Source of the DNA: Scytalidium lignicola
Lineage: Eukaryota; Ascomycota; Leotiomycetes
Reading direction: 5' to 3'
Assembly: GCA_002812745.2 (NCBI GenBank)
Contig: NCSJ02000632.1
Span: 1-12,477 of the forward strand
Length of the DNA stretch: 12,477 nucleotides
Shown here: piece by piece, positions 8,909-12,477 of the stretch
How the letters are laid out: each line of letters begins with the position of its first letter
How positions within the stretch are numbered: position 1 is the first letter of the stretch
Notes under the pieces: model-generated
Database searches by the model: none
Told to the model about the DNA's origin: nothing
The model's input: only the letters and a program-made list of their open reading frames with translations
Position numbers and translations under genes: made by a program

Positions 8909-10354
8909 ATGGACACACAGATGCCGTCATCAATGTCCCTGAAAAGCCTCACCACCCTGCTGCTGGCCTCTATCTCAACGCTCGTCTCTGCAAGCCCTCC
9001 GCCCTCTGCTTACCAATCTCCCACCACCCCCAGCGTCGAGGGGCCGACTTCTCCTGGCACACGGCCGAATGCATTCAGTTCATTCCTCGGCAATCTGACC
9101 CAGATCGGGTATATCGAGGAGGAGTTCTTCTACAGCGGCAATGCTACGCGCTACAACCTGGTCGGCGGCGAGGTGACACTGGACGGCAAATTCAGCCTGA
9201 CGGTCAATAGCACCGCTGCTTACAAGACTCGCATTCTCATCCGGCGACCAGCCAACCCTAAGAACTTCAATGGCGATGCGATCTTGGAGTGGAACAACGT
9301 GTCCGACGGATTTGACTTGGTGATATCAGACCACCCGGGCGTGTACCAGGCCGGGTACATCTTCGCCGGCGTAACGGCGCAGAAGGTAGGCGTTGATGGT
9401 GAAGGTGACAACCCGCTGGGTCTACGCCAGTGGGACTCAGAGCGGTACGGATCGCTGAGCATCGCGGACGACGCTCTTTCCTACGATATCTACACCCAAG
9501 CTGCCAACGCCGTGCGTCACAACGCAGGCAACATGATCGGTGGCTATAAGGTCGAGCACATCTTTGCTACGGGTGAGTCGCAGTCAGGCACGCGCATGCT
9601 GGCCTATGCAGACGGTGTGCAGCCCATCAGCAATGCCTTCGATGCCATCCTGCCCGTTATCGCCTTTGGCATGGCTGCCGACTTCGACCCGGCCCAAGCC
9701 AACCCCGTCATCGGGCAGGCCGCAAGAGCCTTCCCAGCTCGCATCCGTGACGATCTCAAGATCCCTGTTTTCGAAGTCAACAGCGAGAGCGAGACGCTCA
9801 ATGTCACCTGGGGTGACGCAGAACAACCCGACACCGACCGCTTCCGCTACTGGGAAACCGCTGGCGCTGCCCATCTTAACACGGGCGTGTTCGCAGACAC
9901 GGAGGGCTTTGCTGCCCGTGATGGCTTGCCGCCGTTGTCGCTGAGCAATCTTTCGTTGTCGCAGGTTGACTGGCGCGTGCCCCTCGAGGCTGCCTATCGT
10001 CACACGTCCCTCTGGGTGCGTACTGGCAAGGCGCCACCTAGCTTCCCTAAGTTGGAGCGCGGACATAATGGGTCATTCCTCGTGCGAGACGCCGACGGGA
10101 ATTCCATAGGTGGTGTGCGCTTGCCAGAGATCACGGTGCCTATCGCCGCATACAGTGGACTCTCTCTTAATAGCCTTGGCTCGACCACCCCTTTCTCGGA
10201 CGCACGGTTGAAGCAGCTGTACCCTACACACGAGGACTATGTGGCTAAAATCACGGCGGCTGCTAAGAAGGCGGAGTGTGAAGGAATCATTCTGAGCTAT
10301 AAAGTTCCGGAGTACATCATGGATGCTGTAGCGGCTAATATTCCACCAAAATAG
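8909..10354 (+). CDS. Secreted alpha/beta hydrolase domain protein (Abhydrolase_10-like)
   Basis: A probable extracellular esterase-like hydrolase. The intronless frame encodes 481 residues from the ATG at 8909; the open frame extends 15 codons further upstream without an ATG. Met9 is an alternative start that also keeps the signal. Residues about 11-28 are hydrophobic and end in VSA before a Pro/Ser-rich spacer, a likely signal peptide cut after Ala28. At least seven N-X-S/T sequons fit the secretory route. The core has EWNNVS, VTAQKVGV and the nucleophile elbow GESQSG with Ser224, then VFEVNSESE (acid candidates Glu293 or Glu295) and AGAAHLN with His322. These match the family I know as Abhydrolase_10, which uses GESQS rather than the classical GXSXG. 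Substrate is unknown. The coding GC is clearly higher than in the flanking DNA. Its promoter is separate from the genes to the left, so I see no operon-like link. Confidence 0.9.
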   Translation: MDTQMPSSMSLKSLTTLLLASISTLVSASPPPSAYQSPTTPSVEGPTSPGTRPNAFSSFLGNLTQIGYIEEEFFYSGNATRYNLVGGEVTLDGKFSLTVNSTAAYKTRILIRRPANPKNFNGDAILEWNNVSDGFDLVISDHPGVYQAGYIFAGVTAQKVGVDGEGDNPLGLRQWDSERYGSLSIADDALSYDIYTQAANAVRHNAGNMIGGYKVEHIFATGESQSGTRMLAYADGVQPISNAFDAILPVIAFGMAADFDPAQANPVIGQAARAFPARIRDDLKIPVFEVNSESETLNVTWGDAEQPDTDRFRYWETAGAAHLNTGVFADTEGFAARDGLPPLSLSNLSLSQVDWRVPLEAAYRHTSLWVRTGKAPPSFPKLERGHNGSFLVRDADGNSIGGVRLPEITVPIAAYSGLSLNSLGSTTPFSDARLKQLYPTHEDYVAKITAAAKKAECEGIILSYKVPEYIMDAVAANIPPK

Positions 10355-10534
10355 AGCATGTTGGGAGGATCAAAGGCCCGGCAGCTGAAAATAACTAGAA
10401 CAAAAAAGCAAATTTTATTTGTAATTTAGATCAAATAGAAGATATCACAGTATAGGTCCTGAGAACAAGAGTATCACTGGCCCTAATATAGAATGTCTAT
10501 ATGACCTGGTTTCTAGCCTGCCTGTGCCAACTAC

Positions 10535-10574
10535 TTATTCACTCAATCTATAGATTTATTTTTTGAATGAATAA
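10535..10574. repeat. Inverted repeat, 12-bp arms with one mismatch
   Basis: TTATTCACTCAA and TTGAATGAATAA can pair except at one position, around a 16-base AT-rich loop. It lies 180 bases after the hydrolase stop. It may be a 3'-end hairpin or a small transposon footprint; unproven. Confidence 0.4.
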
Positions 10575-10624
10575 ATCCAAGTTTAAGTTTGATTTGATTT
10601 GTTAGCAGCACAATCTCTAAGTAG

Positions 10625-10879
10625 ATCTCACGCCTGAACAAACTTGAGAGGATCAACTACGAGTCTGACAGACTGATAGACATGCTATTCAGGCAATTAA
10701 ATCAAGCTCCACTCTATACAATTACTAATGGAGAGACAGTACGTCCGTCATTGGACCATATTTTTCGACCTCCTGATTCGGACGCAGTTCCTGCCAGAAT
10801 CGGTCAGCGCTAGACTGAGATTGCCCCTCTGTCCCTCGAGACCCTCAAGGATCTCAAATGTAAGCGGTTTGAACTAAGG
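10625..10879 (+). pseudogene. Unidentified protein-like frame with one internal stop
   Basis: From 10625 a frame runs 62 codons without a stop, meets TAG at 10811-10813, and continues in the same frame for 22 codons to TAA at 10880. Its composition looks like real protein (LNKLERINYESDRLIDMLF, then YTITNGETVRPSLDHIFR, then LSLETLKDLKCKRFELR): mixed charged and hydrophobic residues with helix-like spacing. There is no upstream ATG. I do not recognise the family. It may be a fragment of a gene or of a transposon. It lies between the hydrolase and the Tc1 relic. Confidence 0.35.
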
Positions 10880-11213
10880 TAAAATGTAACATTCTACGTC
10901 CGTACAGTATGTATAGGAGGGTAATGGAGCACGAGGCTATGATGACTATGCAACGTATAAAGCACAACAGTCCGGCGGCTATACCACGTGATTAGCCACA
11001 GAGCTAAAAGATATGCAGGACATATGGCTAGAATATATCTCTTAAAAGGGTTAAATGTTCACTTAATTAGAGTGATTTGTTCAGAAATAACAGCAGGACA
11101 GGGCTGTGCCTTGGTATACATGTGTAGCGCGCTAAATCTACGCGAGATGAAAACGATAATTCTCATAACTTTTAAATCCTCTACACCTTTTTACCTCATA
11201 TATTACCCCATAG

Positions 11214-11524
11214 ATGGCGGATTCAGCTCAAACCGATCCTCCACACCTCCGCCAAACCCACAATGACCTTGGAGCTCGTGTTCAGGCGTTAACTTTGCTC
11301 GAAAGAAAAGTTCCTCTACCCGAAATCACTGAGGTTACAGGGGTTTCTAAAGCACAGCTTTACCGGTACAGGAAGATAGCTTTTCAGCGTGGATATAATC
11401 CAAATGTTAGCAAAATCATCAAATTAGAATATGTCGAAGATGCACCGAAATCAGGAAGGCCGCGTAAGGTCACAGAGGGGGCAAAAGACCAAAATGCGTG
11501 AAAATTGTCGATGAAATCTACTCC
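11214..11524 (+). pseudogene. Tc1/mariner-type transposase N-terminal relic
   Basis: The N-terminal DNA-binding part of a fungal Tc1/mariner-like transposase. From the ATG at 11214 the frame gives a helix-turn-helix (RVQALTLLERKVPLPEITEV, then TGVSKAQLYRYRK), then GYNP and YVEDAPKSGRPRKV, which strongly resemble such transposases. The frame ends at TGA 11499-11501. A neighbouring frame continues with VKIVDEIYS from 11498, which fits the family, so a small indel shifted the frame. After about 11524 the similarity stops, and the whole DDE catalytic domain and the 3' inverted repeat are missing. The base composition is ordinary, unlike the Copia relic, so this short fragment shows no sign of RIP. 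It is not functional. Confidence 0.72.
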
Positions 11525-12042
11525 TGTAAGTTTCCAGAGGCTACTTGCCAAAGACGCAGCATGAGTTCCTTATTTTTATGGAAACGATACATTTTATACA
11601 ACCTATATATATCGTGGAATAGGTGTTTAATTGGTTGAAACAAGGTGCTTGGTCAGTCTAGCTAATAAAATCGGTGTTATAAGGTCCATATCCCAAAGGT
11701 CAAAAAGTAAAGCCAGCCAATCGGGTGAACTCAAAATTTCTTGTGCATTAAGCCATAGCAGTTTCCACGAGCGAAGGGGTAGGGTAATATAATGATAGAT
11801 AAAACTTATTGTTGAGAGCTTTTAGTGAGAAATTTCCTGTAGTGTGCAGTAATTTCATACAAGTTTAAAAAACGTTATAACCATTTAACTTTATGATATA
11901 GTACAACTTAAATAATATTTTCACATTACTTTTGTCTCGTGGTATCTATAGTTTCTTCAGCCCATACACGTGTATTGGTAGTTTCAAGACTTCTCCATCT
12001 CCTCATTCATTCATCTCCAACAATTACCAAGTTCGTTCGGGC
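11525..12042. other. Intergenic region upstream of the HeLo gene
   Basis: No gene is supported here. The left part may be remaining transposon or flanking DNA. The right 120 bases contain a palindrome (11964-11975) and a CT-rich tract (about 11990-12020) of the kind found before fungal start codons, and probably form the promoter and leader of the HeLo gene. Confidence 0.45.
11964..11975. promoter_or_regulatory. 12-bp palindrome with CACGTG core before the HeLo gene
   Basis: ATACACGTGTAT is a perfect palindrome with an E-box core (the site type of bHLH factors), 67 bases before the HeLo start codon at 12043. Function is inferred from motif and place only. Confidence 0.35.
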
Positions 12043-12477
12043 ATGGCAGAAATTTCCGGCATCGTTTCGGGTGCCTTGACTGTTGCTGCCCTCTTTAACA
12101 ACTGCGTCGATTGTTTCGAATACATTCAACTCGGTCGCCATTTTGGGCGTGATTATGAGGCTGGATATTGCCAGAGCCCGCCTGGCAAGATGTGGCGAGG
12201 CAATCGATATCAATGGGAATTTTCATTTTGCCACAAACTCGCCCAGCACTCAGCCAGTGCAACTCGCACAATCCATTCTTGAAGAAACCATGAATCTCTT
12301 TCAAGCTGTGTACAAAACGTCAAAGCAATATGAGATAAGCGCAAATGCAGAAGTACTAGCTCTGTACCGAGTAGAAGACATGAAACCCGTCTTTAGCACA
12401 TTGCACAATCGATGTCGAGGTCTCGCCCATCGGAGACAGAAGAACGTGGTGGGCTTGGTCAAGAAGACGGCATGGGC
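12043..12477 (+). pseudogene. HeLo-domain (HET-S-type) cell-death protein gene, frame broken, cut by right edge
   Basis: HeLo domains are helical membrane-targeting domains that execute programmed cell death in fungal heterokaryon incompatibility and NLR signalling, usually switched on by a C-terminal amyloid motif or a partner protein. The ATG at 12043 opens with GIVSGALTVAALFNNCVDCF, the typical HeLo N-terminus, and stays in family register to the glutamate at 12157-12159. The similarity then moves to another frame that starts at 12161 and is open to the last base (105 codons, with LDIARARL, then EETMNLF and KKTAW). About five residues expected between the two parts are absent, so a deletion of roughly 14 bases is the simplest reading. 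No intron fits. The upstream frame beginning at 11932 has no ATG and adds non-family residues. The prion-forming or effector end lies beyond the window. An assembly error is possible. Confidence 0.78.

Larger units (their letters stand above)
10355..11213. other. Intergenic region with decayed sequences
   Basis: It begins with the AT-rich 3' end of the hydrolase gene, then an inverted repeat (10535-10574), then an unidentified protein-like frame (10625-10879). The stretch before the transposase relic includes TACAGT at 10903-10908, a possible Tc1/mariner end, and CACGTG at 10985-10990. I find no intact gene. A 92-codon frame from 10988 lacks an ATG start and overlaps the transposase relic. 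Confidence 0.5.

Noticed and set aside
9540..10066. Long overlapping frames on both strands inside the hydrolase
   Set aside because: High-GC coding sequence yields spurious open frames; only the main frame has the signal peptide, nucleophile elbow and histidine motif.
10988..11266. 92-codon plus-strand frame before the transposase relic
   Set aside because: Opens without ATG, overlaps the transposase start in another frame and has no family resemblance.
1..12477. CRISPR arrays, tRNA or rRNA genes
   Set aside because: No regularly spaced direct repeats and no tRNA or rRNA-like conserved segments were seen by eye on either strand.

Overview
The window is nuclear DNA of a filamentous ascomycete (Pezizomycotina). 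The evidence is short spliceosomal introns with GTANGT-type donors and CTAAC/CTGAT branch sites, a Zn(II)2Cys6 transcription factor, a HeLo (HET-S-type) gene, fungal Copia and Tc1/mariner relics, and a C-to-T-decayed AT-rich block of the kind made by repeat-induced point mutation (RIP). The genus cannot be fixed from the sequence.

Layout. Positions 1 to about 2122 are an AT-rich, CpG-free block holding a minus-strand Ty1/Copia gag relic with many in-frame stops; pol would lie beyond the left edge. At about 2117-2129 it meets, without a visible LTR, the body of a sugar-porter (MFS) gene (to 3659, +) that has lost its promoter, start and first membrane segments but keeps open exons and spliceable introns. 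A Zn2Cys6 regulator (4108-5964, -) follows tail to tail. It shares a divergent promoter of about 330 bp with an inositol-monophosphatase-like gene (6299-7244, +). That promoter holds a CCG-N7-CGG palindrome at 6205-6217. A gene-poor stretch of 1.66 kb with several inverted repeats leads to an intact, GC-rich, secreted alpha/beta hydrolase (8909-10354, +). The right end is decayed DNA: an unidentified protein-like frame (10625-10879), a Tc1/mariner transposase N-terminus (11214-11524), and a HeLo-domain gene (12043 to the right edge) broken by a frame change at 12160.

How the genes may work together (inference). Transporter, Zn2Cys6 regulator and sugar-phosphatase-like enzyme side by side resemble a small carbon-catabolic cluster in which the regulator controls the phosphatase through the shared promoter; the transporter has since been beheaded at the transposon junction. 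The hydrolase looks independent. The flanks (RIP-type relic, DNA transposon stub, broken cell-death gene) mark an accessory, fast-changing compartment. No clearly new multi-gene system is visible. The best leads are the promoter palindrome, the broken HeLo gene, the conflicting splice donor in the phosphatase, and the unidentified frame at 10625.
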